A stretch of 64,000 nt of DNA from CAZSDU01 sp963662525. GTDB taxonomy: Bacteria; Bacteroidota; Bacteroidia; Bacteroidales; FEN-979. This document shows, one piece after another, positions 1-8,194 of the stretch. Where the stretch lies: contig OY759717.1 of NCBI GenBank assembly GCA_963662525.1, positions 2,604,001 to 2,668,000 of the forward strand. The letters run 5' to 3'. A model generated the notes under the pieces. The model ran no database searches. It was not told where the DNA came from and saw nothing but the letters and a program-made list of their open reading frames with translations. The number at the start of each line of letters is the position of its first letter. Position 1 is the first letter of the stretch. Made by a program: the position numbers and the translations under genes.

Positions 1-1
1 T

Positions 2-1159
2 GCTTTGATGGTTTTAAATTGGCTCGTTGAAGGAAGGTTCATCGGAAACATTAGCAGATTTTTCAAGGACTCATTTCGCTGGATGACTTTTCTGTTTTCC
101 CTCTTGTTCCTGCTTTATCTGATCGGCATGTCTTATTCGAAAAATAAGCATTACGGATGGTTTGACTTGCAAATCAAATGTTCCCTTCTATTATTTCCGC
201 TTTTATTTTCAACCATTGACGATTTTCTTGACCGGAAACAAATCGACCGGATACTTCAAACATTCGTTGCCGGATGTTTCACGGGTTCAATCTTACTGAT
301 CATTCATGCTTTTCTGGCATACAGAGAGACCGGCAGTATTGATTCTTTTGCCTATACCAACCTTTCCTGGTATTTTCATTCCAGTTATATGTCGATGTAT
401 TTATCGTTTGCCATTTCCATCCTTCTTTATTTTATCATGGTACGATGGCAAACGATTCCATGGCCTGGAAAAACAGGAATCCTTCTGCTCCTGCTTTGGT
501 TTTTTGTTTTTATCATTTTCCTCAGTTCCAAGGCCGGATTTCTGGGCTTATTTTTTGTCATTTTTTTTTATGTATTGATCCTGGGTTTGAAATACCGGAA
601 ATGGCTGTCAGCTGCTTGTATACTGATCGGGACCATACTGCTTTTCTATGTATCATTTGAGATGTTCCCCTTTGCCATGAACCGGATAACGCAGGCAGGG
701 CAGGATATCACGGGGAAAGCTGGAAGTTCGAACCATAGCAGAAGTGTGGGAGACAGAATTGATATCTGGAAGGCAAGCTACGGGATCATCGGACAAAATT
801 TACTTTTTGGTGTTGGCACAGGGGATGTAAAAGATGAATTAATAAATGCTTACAAAACAAAAAATATTCAGGCAGCGCTGGAATCCAAGCTGAATGCGCA
901 TAACCAGTATTTGCAGACCTTCGTCTCACTGGGAATCCTGGGTTTTCTGGTACTGCTTGCAATGCTTCTTATCCCTGCATGGATGTCCTTGAAACGAAAT
1001 CAGTACCTTTTCTTCTCATTCCTGCTGCTGTTTGCGATCAACATCATGGTGGAATCTATGCTGGAAGTACAGCAAGGGGTTATTTTCTATGCTTTCTTTA
1101 ATGCCTTATTATGCTGGTCCATGATCAAGGGTGATGAACAGCTTGCCCATGATCATTAA
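2..1159 (+). CDS. O-antigen ligase family membrane protein (5' partial)
   Basis: A hydrophobic protein with about nine predicted membrane segments. Between residues 250 and 310 it has the large loop typical of the Wzy_C/O-antigen ligase family, including GDRIDIWKAS, GVGTGD and NAHNQYLQ. Members join undecaprenyl-linked glycans to an acceptor, or polymerise them, at the periplasmic face of the inner membrane. The frame is open to the window edge. The first possible starts (TTG at 5, ATG at 8) would leave out the first membrane helices that relatives have, so the true start is probably upstream. The next genes are a glycosyltransferase and a flippase, which fits surface polysaccharide assembly. 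Ligase and polymerase cannot be told apart from sequence alone. Confidence 0.8.
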   Translation, partial: ALMVLNWLVEGRFIGNISRFFKDSFRWMTFLFSLLFLLYLIGMSYSKNKHYGWFDLQIKCSLLLFPLLFSTIDDFLDRKQIDRILQTFVAGCFTGSILLIIHAFLAYRETGSIDSFAYTNLSWYFHSSYMSMYLSFAISILLYFIMVRWQTIPWPGKTGILLLLLWFFVFIIFLSSKAGFLGLFFVIFFYVLILGLKYRKWLSAACILIGTILLFYVSFEMFPFAMNRITQAGQDITGKAGSSNHSRSVGDRIDIWKASYGIIGQNLLFGVGTGDVKDELINAYKTKNIQAALESKLNAHNQYLQTFVSLGILGFLVLLAMLLIPAWMSLKRNQYLFFSFLLLFAINIMVESMLEVQQGVIFYAFFNALLCWSMIKGDEQLAHDH

Positions 1160-1188
1160 TTTTATTTCGAAATATTGATGCCGAACAT

Positions 1189-2730
1189 ATGACCCTTCCT
1201 TCAAGAATTTACAGGATCTGGGATGAGAAACCGCTTATTCTGATCCTTGGGCTGGCTGTCTTTTTCCGCCTTTTATCGGTTATTTTTGCCAAAGGCTGGG
1301 GCATGCTTGACGACCATTTCCTGGTCATTGAATCGGCACAGTCGTGGGTCGATGGATCTGATTATAACTCCTGGCTTCCATGGACCAAAGAAAATCACGG
1401 ACCATCTGGACATAACTTCTTTTATCCCGGCCTGAATTTTCTGCTGTTTTCTTTTTTCCGTTTTATTCACCTGGAAGACCCTCAAACAAAGATGTTTTTT
1501 GTGCGCCTGATCACTGCCGCATGGTCGCTGCTGACCGTTTACCTGGGATATTCGATAACAAAGAGGATCAGCAACCGTAAATCGGCACGCCTGGTTGGTA
1601 TTTTGCTGGCCGTGTTCTGGTTCATGCCCTGGCTGAGCGTCAGAAATCTCATTGAGATCGTTTGCATCCCTTTCCTGATGCTTTCCATATGGGTGATTAT
1701 CAGGCCGGAGAAGAAAGCCTCTTTGGGAATGTACTTTCTTGCAGGCTTATTTCTCGGACTGGCTATCAATACCCGGCTTCAGACAGCTTTCTTTGCCGTC
1801 GGTCTCGGATTGGCCCTTTTACTCCTTGCGAAATGGAAGGAAACGATAGCGCTGACGCTGGGAACCCTTATCCCCGTGTTTCTGATCCAGGGGTTGATCA
1901 GCTATTTTTTATGGCATGACCCCTTGGCTGAATTATTCGAGCATGTAAGGTATAACCTGACCGCTGCGAACGATTACTTCGTTCTTCCCTGGTATACCTA
2001 CCTGCTGTTCATTACCGGAATTCTTATTCCTCCTGTCAGCCTTTTTATTCTGGCAGGTTTTGTTTTTTCATGGAAAAGGTATCTGCTGATTTTCATGCCA
2101 GTAGCCGTATTCATCCTTTTTCATTCCCTCTTCCCGAACAAGCAGGAACGTTTTATTTTTCCGGTGATACCCTTGCTCATCGTAACAGGTATTAGCGGCT
2201 GGAATGATTTTGTCAACCGTTCAGGATACTGGCAGAAACACAGGAAACTGATCAAGGGCTGCTGGACCTTTTTCTGGATCATGAACCTTATCCTCCTTTC
2301 AGTCGTATCCGTGGTGTATTCGAAACGGGCTAAAGTGGAGAGCATGACATACCTGTCAAAGTATCCGGATATCAAACAGATCCTTGTGGCCGATCAGGAC
2401 GATTCCCCCGATATTTTTCCGCTTTTTTATCTCGGGCAATGGGTTCATCCTTATGAAGAGCTCCTGGATTGTAAGAATACCGATGAGTTAATTCTTAAGG
2501 CAGCAAAGGCCCCGTATGATGAACACCCGCGTTTTATCCTCTTTTTGGGGGAGAAAGATCTCCAAAACAGGGTCATCAAAGCCCGGGAGAGTTTCCCTTT
2601 CCTGGTATATGAAACTACTATTTTACCGGGCTTTATCGATAACCTCATGCATTTTCTGAATCCGGTAAACAAGAACAAGAAAGTGATGATATACCGGAAC
2701 GCGGAGTTCTTTAAAACACAAAAAGAATAG
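1189..2730 (+). CDS. GT-C fold membrane glycosyltransferase (GT39/GT22-like)
   Basis: 513 aa. About nine or ten hydrophobic segments cover residues 15-370, followed by a soluble C-terminal domain of about 140 residues. The first extracytoplasmic loop has the acidic motif GMLDDHF (about residues 38-44), placed as in GT-C transferases that use polyprenyl-phosphate sugars. The ligase gene ends 29 bp upstream, so the two are probably co-transcribed. It ends 9 bp from the convergent flippase gene. The likely role is adding a sugar to a lipid-linked glycan or a surface acceptor. Donor and acceptor cannot be predicted. Confidence 0.7.
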   Translation: MTLPSRIYRIWDEKPLILILGLAVFFRLLSVIFAKGWGMLDDHFLVIESAQSWVDGSDYNSWLPWTKENHGPSGHNFFYPGLNFLLFSFFRFIHLEDPQTKMFFVRLITAAWSLLTVYLGYSITKRISNRKSARLVGILLAVFWFMPWLSVRNLIEIVCIPFLMLSIWVIIRPEKKASLGMYFLAGLFLGLAINTRLQTAFFAVGLGLALLLLAKWKETIALTLGTLIPVFLIQGLISYFLWHDPLAELFEHVRYNLTAANDYFVLPWYTYLLFITGILIPPVSLFILAGFVFSWKRYLLIFMPVAVFILFHSLFPNKQERFIFPVIPLLIVTGISGWNDFVNRSGYWQKHRKLIKGCWTFFWIMNLILLSVVSVVYSKRAKVESMTYLSKYPDIKQILVADQDDSPDIFPLFYLGQWVHPYEELLDCKNTDELILKAAKAPYDEHPRFILFLGEKDLQNRVIKARESFPFLVYETTILPGFIDNLMHFLNPVNKNKKVMIYRNAEFFKTQKE

Positions 2731-2739
2731 GGTATATTT

Positions 2740-3990
2740 TTATCCTGAATTGTTTTCCTGCTGTTTTTGCCTGTATAATTTCGATAAGAAAAGGTTCAGC
2801 ATGATATAGAGACAAACTGAAACCAGTGAACTGACTGCGGCTGCCTGAAACCCATACCGGGGAACGAAAATCAAATTCAGCGAAATATTTGCAAAAAGAC
2901 TGATCAGGATAAGGATGACCATGGTTTTCTGCTTTAGCAGCAGTTCGAATGGTTTATGAATGATCATGGCTGCCTGCCATAAAAAGGAACTCAGAATTAA
3001 AAAGACGGAGGAGAAAAATAATCCGTCACTTCTGAGATGCAGGATATGGGTAAAGAGAAAATCTCTGAAAAGGAAGAAAATCAGGCTCACCATTAGAAAG
3101 ACAAGAAATTCTATTTTAAGGGCCTCACGGATGAGTGTATTGGCCTTTGTTTTATTACCACTGTTCCAGGCATCATTGATCTTGGCATTGTATGCCAGAA
3201 ATATGGGTAAAATGGCAAAAGTGGAAATTTTCGTGATCAGATCTTTCATGGCAGAGTAAATCCCGACAGCGGAATAATTATCGAATTCTTTGATAATGTA
3301 TCGGTCGGCCATCATCATAATGGTAGAGATTGCAATCCAGACAGTCAGGGTAAAACCATAATCCATGATTTTTTTCGAAAAGCGTTTGCTCCAGCGAAGA
3401 TGTAAGAGATCGAGTTTATACTTCCCGTCAGGCAGAAACAGGAAGTGGAAGACCTCGGTCAGGAACAAGGCAGACCCCATGGAGATAAACAGAATGAGAT
3501 AACTTTTTAAGGCAATGAGATAGATAAACCCAAGCAGGAAAAGAAGCAGTAATATGTTATAAGCTCCTTCGTAGGAAGCATATTTCAGGGGTCGCATAAA
3601 GGCCTGGTAAAGCGCCAGACGAAACAGGAAAAAGATGTACATGCTCGTATAAAATACCACAATTAGGATCTCATGAAGACTCAGTTTGAAATATAAAAGG
3701 CAAACGAAAAACATAAGGCCTGCACCAGTGAAAACAGAGAAAAGGGTGAGCAGTAAAAACCTTGAGAGCACAAGCGAGGGTTTTTCCTTATAAAAACTCA
3801 GAAAGCGAATCATGCTTTGCTGGATCCATGTAAAACAAATATTGCTTACGAGAACGGTTCCGTAGAAGATCAGGGAATACCTGCCATATTGTTCTTCTCC
3901 GAGAAACCTGACACCAAGAATAATGATAAGCAGGTTGACAAGGGCCGGAATGATTTTTCCTAAAAAATAGATAACTACATCTTTCTTCAT
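2740..3990 (-). CDS. Wzx-type polysaccharide flippase (MATE/MVF-like fold)
   Basis: 416 aa from the ATG at 3990; the frame also offers a TTG two codons earlier. It has about twelve hydrophobic helices, a basic N-terminus (MKKDVVIYFLGKIIPA) and the short conserved stretch GEEQYGRYSL seen in polysaccharide biosynthesis/export proteins of the oligosaccharide flippase superfamily. Such proteins flip undecaprenyl-linked oligosaccharide units across the inner membrane. It converges on the glycosyltransferase and lies in the same cluster as the O-antigen ligase and a methyltransferase. The substrate is unknown. Confidence 0.8.
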   Translation of the reverse strand: MKKDVVIYFLGKIIPALVNLLIIILGVRFLGEEQYGRYSLIFYGTVLVSNICFTWIQQSMIRFLSFYKEKPSLVLSRFLLLTLFSVFTGAGLMFFVCLLYFKLSLHEILIVVFYTSMYIFFLFRLALYQAFMRPLKYASYEGAYNILLLLFLLGFIYLIALKSYLILFISMGSALFLTEVFHFLFLPDGKYKLDLLHLRWSKRFSKKIMDYGFTLTVWIAISTIMMMADRYIIKEFDNYSAVGIYSAMKDLITKISTFAILPIFLAYNAKINDAWNSGNKTKANTLIREALKIEFLVFLMVSLIFFLFRDFLFTHILHLRSDGLFFSSVFLILSSFLWQAAMIIHKPFELLLKQKTMVILILISLFANISLNLIFVPRYGFQAAAVSSLVSVCLYIMLNLFLSKLYRQKQQENNSG

Positions 3991-4072
3991 TGACAATTGA
4001 TCGCCGGATGGCGATAAAATTAAGGATTTTTAAGTTCACCCTGTATTCCCTGACCTAATCTTTAATTCTTTC

Positions 4073-4080
4073 TATATTTG
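4073..4080 (+). promoter_or_regulatory. -7 box TATATTTG upstream of the methyltransferase
   Basis: A perfect match to the Bacteroidota -7 consensus TAnnTTTG, with the start codon 53 bp further on. I see no good -33 TTG at the expected spacing, so this is a half-supported promoter. Confidence 0.5.
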
Positions 4081-4132
4081 TCGCGTAAATGAAATTTTAA
4101 AATTCATTGGAACATTTTAACCCATATTCTTC

Positions 4133-4777
4133 ATGAATAAGTCAATCAAGGCATTTGTCAGGAGTTGTTCGGAAACATTGCCAATCCGTGAACCCATCTA
4201 TGAATTCGGCTCGCTTCAGGTTCCTGAGCAGGAGGGTTTTGCCGACCTCAGGCCCTTTTTTCCCGGAAAAAAATATATCGGCGCCGACATGCGGCAGGGA
4301 CCTGGTGTAGATATCATCCTTGACCTTGCAAAAATAGAGCTTCCCGATGAATGCGCAGGTACGGTGCTTTTGCTTGAAACCGTTGAACATGTGGAATACG
4401 TCAGCAAAGCATTGGAAGAAGTTTATCGGATCATTCAACCGGGTGGAATCCTGGTTATGTCATCCCGACTCGACTTTCCGATCCATGCATATCCAAATGA
4501 TTACTGGCGTTTTACCCCGGAAGCATTCAAAAGCCTGTTAAAACCATTTGGCTGGTCTTATGTTGGTTATGCGGGAAAAAAATCCTTTCCCCACAGCATT
4601 ATCGGTGTGGGTTTTAAAAATCCTGTCCCTGCATTTGACAGGGGAGCTTTTCAGGCCGGGATGGAACAATGGTCAAGAGATACCTATTATTACCGGGGCT
4701 TCTGCAAGGAATTGCTGATTTCATTAACCCCTCCCATAATCATCGATACCCTGAGAAAATTCCGGGGTACCTTCTGA
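4133..4777 (+). CDS. class I SAM-dependent methyltransferase
   Basis: 214 aa of Methyltransf_11 type. The usual glycine-rich motif I is weak (YEFGSLQVP near residue 23). Motif II is clear (KKYIGADMR), followed by VLLLETVEHVEY and then GGILVMSSRLDFP, the post-motif and motif III of class I enzymes. The segment HAYPNDYWRFTPEAF is typical of small sugar/lipid-cluster methyltransferases in Bacteroidota. A -7 box lies 53 bp upstream of the ATG. Its neighbours suggest methylation of a surface glycan or its precursor, but no substrate can be read from the sequence. Confidence 0.7.
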   Translation: MNKSIKAFVRSCSETLPIREPIYEFGSLQVPEQEGFADLRPFFPGKKYIGADMRQGPGVDIILDLAKIELPDECAGTVLLLETVEHVEYVSKALEEVYRIIQPGGILVMSSRLDFPIHAYPNDYWRFTPEAFKSLLKPFGWSYVGYAGKKSFPHSIIGVGFKNPVPAFDRGAFQAGMEQWSRDTYYYRGFCKELLISLTPPIIIDTLRKFRGTF

Positions 4778-4860
4778 CCTGTTTCTGTCAACTTCCCAGG
4801 GTCAATTCCTGAAATATCCTTTTATTCATAATATAATTTAGAAACATTCTAAGTTATATG

Positions 4861-4942
4861 TATCTTTGCAGTATCATTGAGATAGCACTAAAGATTATTT
4901 CGATATGCAAATTAATGCATATCGCAAAAATATTTACCTTTG
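4861..4942 (+). promoter_or_regulatory. pruA promoter region: two -7 boxes around a palindrome
   Basis: TATCTTTG at 4861-4868 and TACCTTTG at 4935-4942 both match TAnnTTTG. Between them, a perfect 9-bp inverted repeat (CGATATGCA, 6-bp spacer, TGCATATCG) covers 4901-4924, where a regulator would overlap the -33 region of the second box. The second box lies 20 bp before the pruA ATG. A dimeric regulator site is inferred from position and symmetry. Confidence 0.6.
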
Positions 4943-4961
4943 CATTATAAATGAATTACCT

Positions 4962-6602
4962 ATGAACAATGCACTTTTCAATATGGAACGCCCGTCGAAT
5001 GAGCATACCCTGAACTATGCCCCGGGCTGTAAGGAACGGAAAACATTAAATGCTGAACTGGACCGCCTTAGCCATGAGGTACAGGATATCCCGCTGATCA
5101 TCGGGGGAAAAGAGGTCCGTACCGGGAAGACCGGTAAGGTGGTCATGCCTCACGATCACCAGCATTTACTGGCAACCTATCATATGGCCGGGGAAAAGGA
5201 GGTACAGATGGCCATAGCTGCAGCCTTGAAGGCCCATAAGGAATGGGAGGCTTTTCCCTGGGTTGACCGGATTTCGATCACCCTGAAAGCAGCTGAACTG
5301 ATCTCGAAAAAATACCGACCGCTGATCAATGCCTCCACCATGCTGGGACAAGGGAAAAGCGCCTATCAGGCAGAAATCGATGCTGCCTGTGAAACCATCG
5401 ACTTTCTCAATTTCAATGCTTATTTCATTACAGAAATATACAAGGAACAGCCACATTCCCAACCGGGCATTATCAACCGGATAGAATACCGGCCACTGGA
5501 AGGGTTTGTTTTTACAGTAACCCCCTTCAACTTCACAGCCATTGCCTCAAACCTGAATATGGCTCCGGCCCTGATGGGAAATACCACCGTCTGGAAACCG
5601 GCGACCACTTCACTGCTTTCCAATTATTTCCTGATGAAAATATTTCAGGAGGCCGGACTCCCGGATGGCGTCATCAACTTTCTTCCCGGGCCCGGTAGCC
5701 TGATTGGTAAAACAGCCCTGAATCATCGCGACATGACCGGGATCCATTTCACCGGATCAAACAGTACCTTTAACAACCTCTGGAAAACGGCGGCACAAAA
5801 TATGGAGCATTACCGCTCATACCCCCGTATTGTCGGAGAAACAGGAGGCAAGGATTTTATCTTCGTTCATCCTTCCTCCGATGCCCAGGAAGTATCCGTG
5901 GCCATCGTCCGCGGTGCATTTGAATACCAGGGACAAAAATGTTCGGCCGCTTCCCGGGCTTACATTCCTGAATCCATGTGGATGGAGGTGAAATCCAGGA
6001 TAGGCGAAATGATTTCGCGGATTACCGTGGGGGATGTACGAGAATTCAGCCATTTCATGAATGCGGTGATCGATGAAGCCTCTTTCGACAACATCATGGG
6101 GTATATAGATTATGCAAGGAAATCGATTGATGCAGAAGTTGTCTTTGGCGGTACGGGTGATAAAACGAAGGGATATTTCGTTCAGCCAACAGTAATTAAA
6201 ACGACCAACCCTCATTTTAAAACCATGGAGGAAGAGATCTTCGGTCCCGTGATGACGATCTATGTATATAAGGATAAGGATTTCGAGGAAACGCTGAGGA
6301 TCTGTGACCAGACCTCTCCTTATGGTCTCACGGGTTCCGTATTTTCAAAGGACCGTGAAGCCATCAACCGGGCTTGTCGCATCCTTCGGTATGCTGCCGG
6401 TAACTTCTACTTTAACGACAAACCTTCCGGCGCGGTAGTAGGACAACAGCCATTTGGCGGTGCCCGAGGATCGGGGACCAACGATAAATCAGGGAGTCAT
6501 TTGAATCTGTTGCGCTGGACAAACCCGCGTACGATCAAGGAAACGCTGATCCCTCCGACGGAGTTTACTTATCCGTACATGAAAGAGGACAAATGCCACT
6601 AA
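4962..6602 (+). CDS. pruA: L-glutamate gamma-semialdehyde (P5C) dehydrogenase
   Basis: 546 aa from the ATG at 4962. An upstream TTG-free extension to 4905 is possible but would overlap the second -7 box, so it is unlikely. The protein is a full aldehyde dehydrogenase: VTPFNFTAIASN in the NAD-binding fold, catalytic Glu in IVGETGGKDF, catalytic Cys in YQGQKCSAASRAYIP, and the late EEEIFGPVMTIYVY motif. Its length (about 545) and motifs match the stand-alone PruA type found in Bacteroidota and mitochondria, not the bifunctional PutA. It oxidises P5C/glutamate semialdehyde to glutamate with NAD+, the second step of proline catabolism. No proline dehydrogenase gene is present in the window. Confidence 0.92.
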   Translation: MNNALFNMERPSNEHTLNYAPGCKERKTLNAELDRLSHEVQDIPLIIGGKEVRTGKTGKVVMPHDHQHLLATYHMAGEKEVQMAIAAALKAHKEWEAFPWVDRISITLKAAELISKKYRPLINASTMLGQGKSAYQAEIDAACETIDFLNFNAYFITEIYKEQPHSQPGIINRIEYRPLEGFVFTVTPFNFTAIASNLNMAPALMGNTTVWKPATTSLLSNYFLMKIFQEAGLPDGVINFLPGPGSLIGKTALNHRDMTGIHFTGSNSTFNNLWKTAAQNMEHYRSYPRIVGETGGKDFIFVHPSSDAQEVSVAIVRGAFEYQGQKCSAASRAYIPESMWMEVKSRIGEMISRITVGDVREFSHFMNAVIDEASFDNIMGYIDYARKSIDAEVVFGGTGDKTKGYFVQPTVIKTTNPHFKTMEEEIFGPVMTIYVYKDKDFEETLRICDQTSPYGLTGSVFSKDREAINRACRILRYAAGNFYFNDKPSGAVVGQQPFGGARGSGTNDKSGSHLNLLRWTNPRTIKETLIPPTEFTYPYMKEDKCH

Positions 6603-6605
6603 ATG

Positions 6606-7586
6606 CTATGAAGAATTTACTTTTAATTCTTGTCTGATTTTGCGGTAGAGGATGATCGGATAGTCGCCGGAGATCAGGTTTTCATCCATCTTCAGTGAAG
6701 TGGCCATGGGCTGGTGAGTTTCCACAACCCGCCGGTCCTGGTGAAGCACAACCCGGTTATAAAGTTTGAGTAAGCAGAAAAAGATGTTCCGTAATCCCGG
6801 TAAGGTCACCATTTTCTGATAGGTCCTTAGGTAGAACAGGGTGTTGCAGTCATCTATAGGAACAAATGCGACCACAATACGCAGGGAATCCATGATGTGG
6901 TTTTGCCACAGATTTGGGAATAGGAAGCTAAGGTAGGTGGATGTGCGTTCTGGTTTACTCATTTGTGCTGGTGGAATGGGTTTCTGTCCCCTGTCCTGTT
7001 CGTTGGAAGGCCAGAAAGATAAATGGGTTCCGGTTGTTTCCGTATATGGTCCGTTGACCAGGGGACCGATCCCGCGGCCGATGGTGGTGCGGTGGATAAA
7101 TGGTACATGGACCACATCAAGCTGGTTTTCGATAGCTCGGGAATAGTGGGCTTTCCAGTGATCCGTGAAACTGGATGAGGGCATTTTCTCGTCCAGGTCG
7201 TCGAACCAGGGTAAATCGCCGGAAGGAGCAACTGTACCGGTCTTACACCAGAAAAGGTAAATAAAACCATGGGCTTCCGATACCTTATAGGAGGAAAGGT
7301 GAATATGTTCAGGAACCAGGGCTGCCTTCCCGTTTGCCGGAATCAGCTTACATTTCCCCTCGGGATCGTATTCGAATCCATGAAAGGGACATTGGAGGTG
7401 ATCGTCTTTTACCTTACCTTTACTCAGGGCAATGCCGCGATGCGGGCATTTGTCGAGGGCCGCTCCCAATTTTCCCCGGCGGTCGCGCCATACAACGATA
7501 TTTTCTCCCAGACGTTTAAGGCCGACCACCTGGTTCTTCTTTACCTCCTTTGATTCCAGGATAACGTACCATTGATTCCGGATCAT
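6606..7586 (-). CDS. Rieske non-heme iron oxygenase, alpha-subunit type
   Basis: 326 aa. The N-terminal Rieske domain has CPHRGIALSKGK (2Fe-2S ligands Cys-His) and CPFHGFEYD (second Cys-His pair) near residues 48-72. The catalytic domain has NQLDVVHVPFIH, the N-x2-D-x2-H-x4-H arrangement for the mononuclear iron. The overall form resembles the pheophorbide a oxygenase/vanillate demethylase group of ring-hydroxylating or demethylating oxygenases. The reductase partner is not adjacent. It converges on pruA with a 3-bp gap. The substrate is unknown; the NGPYTETTGTHLSFWP segment gives no further clue. Confidence 0.85.
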   Translation of the reverse strand: MIRNQWYVILESKEVKKNQVVGLKRLGENIVVWRDRRGKLGAALDKCPHRGIALSKGKVKDDHLQCPFHGFEYDPEGKCKLIPANGKAALVPEHIHLSSYKVSEAHGFIYLFWCKTGTVAPSGDLPWFDDLDEKMPSSSFTDHWKAHYSRAIENQLDVVHVPFIHRTTIGRGIGPLVNGPYTETTGTHLSFWPSNEQDRGQKPIPPAQMSKPERTSTYLSFLFPNLWQNHIMDSLRIVVAFVPIDDCNTLFYLRTYQKMVTLPGLRNIFFCLLKLYNRVVLHQDRRVVETHQPMATSLKMDENLISGDYPIILYRKIRQELKVNSS

Positions 7587-7756
7587 AACAAAGCTTTTTA
7601 CGAAGTTAAATAAAATCAGCCATGCTTACTGATTTTCTGAAGACGATCAGCATCGATGATGCAGAAAAGGAGAAAAGACGACAGCCTGAAGGTCAGAATT
7701 GAAGGACTTTTTATTGGGTAAGATCCAGAACCTGTCAGTGTCAGGTCTTGAAAAAC

Positions 7757-8077
7757 TTATTTCCGTATAGATTGCAACTTGTTTTCAGCCATAAATGAAG
7801 CAAAGTTTTCATGGCCATCAGCCTTGATTTTTGCAATACAGGCAGCCCGGTCGGATTGGAAAATCAGTGCAAAGAATTTGGAAAAAATGTTGTTGAATTT
7901 TTTACAATCCATCGGATTGGTGAACTCTTTGCATTCAGCGCAACTACCATAGCCATGTTCCATGTTGCAACTGCGTATTTTGCACCAGGATGCTTTGGTG
8001 TTTTCATGACAACCGGGACAGGACCCTGTCAGGTACTTTTTACATGCTCCGCAATATAGCCCGCAAAAAGCAACCAT
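7757..8077 (-). CDS. DUF3795 cysteine-rich protein
   Basis: 106 aa from the ATG at 8077. A TTG at 8104 would extend it by nine residues, but it overlaps a -7 box, so I chose the ATG. It contains many cysteines in the pattern CGLYCGACKKYLTGSCPGC, then WCKIRSC and GSCAECKEF, typical of the DUF3795 family of presumed metal-binding proteins. Function is unknown. The 170 bp between it and the Rieske oxygenase gene show no feature I can support. Confidence 0.8.
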   Translation of the reverse strand: MVAFCGLYCGACKKYLTGSCPGCHENTKASWCKIRSCNMEHGYGSCAECKEFTNPMDCKKFNNIFSKFFALIFQSDRAACIAKIKADGHENFASFMAENKLQSIRK

Positions 8078-8101
8078 CTCTTTATTTGCTGTAATCTCTT
8101 T

Positions 8102-8109
8102 CAAAACTA
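8102..8109 (-). promoter_or_regulatory. -7 box (TAGTTTTG on the minus strand) for the DUF3795 gene
   Basis: It matches TAnnTTTG on the minus strand, 24 bp before the ATG at 8077. It would place the transcript start downstream of the TTG at 8104 and so supports the ATG start. Confidence 0.45.
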
Positions 8110-8126
8110 TATAACTGTTTTACTAA

Positions 8127-8190
8127 CTCACCAGCTCACCATCTCACCAACTCACCAACTCACCACCTCACCACCTCACCAACTCACCAA
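8127..8190. repeat. octanucleotide tandem repeat, 8 units of CTCACCAN
   Basis: Eight uninterrupted 8-bp units whose first seven bases are constant (CTCACCA); the last base is G, T, A, A, C, C, A, A. It lies between the stop of the aldehyde oxidoreductase gene (8195) and the DUF3795 gene. The same octamer recurs at 28221-28276 (opposite strand) and 30314-30377. Confidence 0.95.
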
Positions 8191-8194
8191 CTTC

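Noticed and set aside
8127..8190. CRISPR array
   Set aside because: The units are 8 bp in direct tandem with no spacers and no cas genes nearby.
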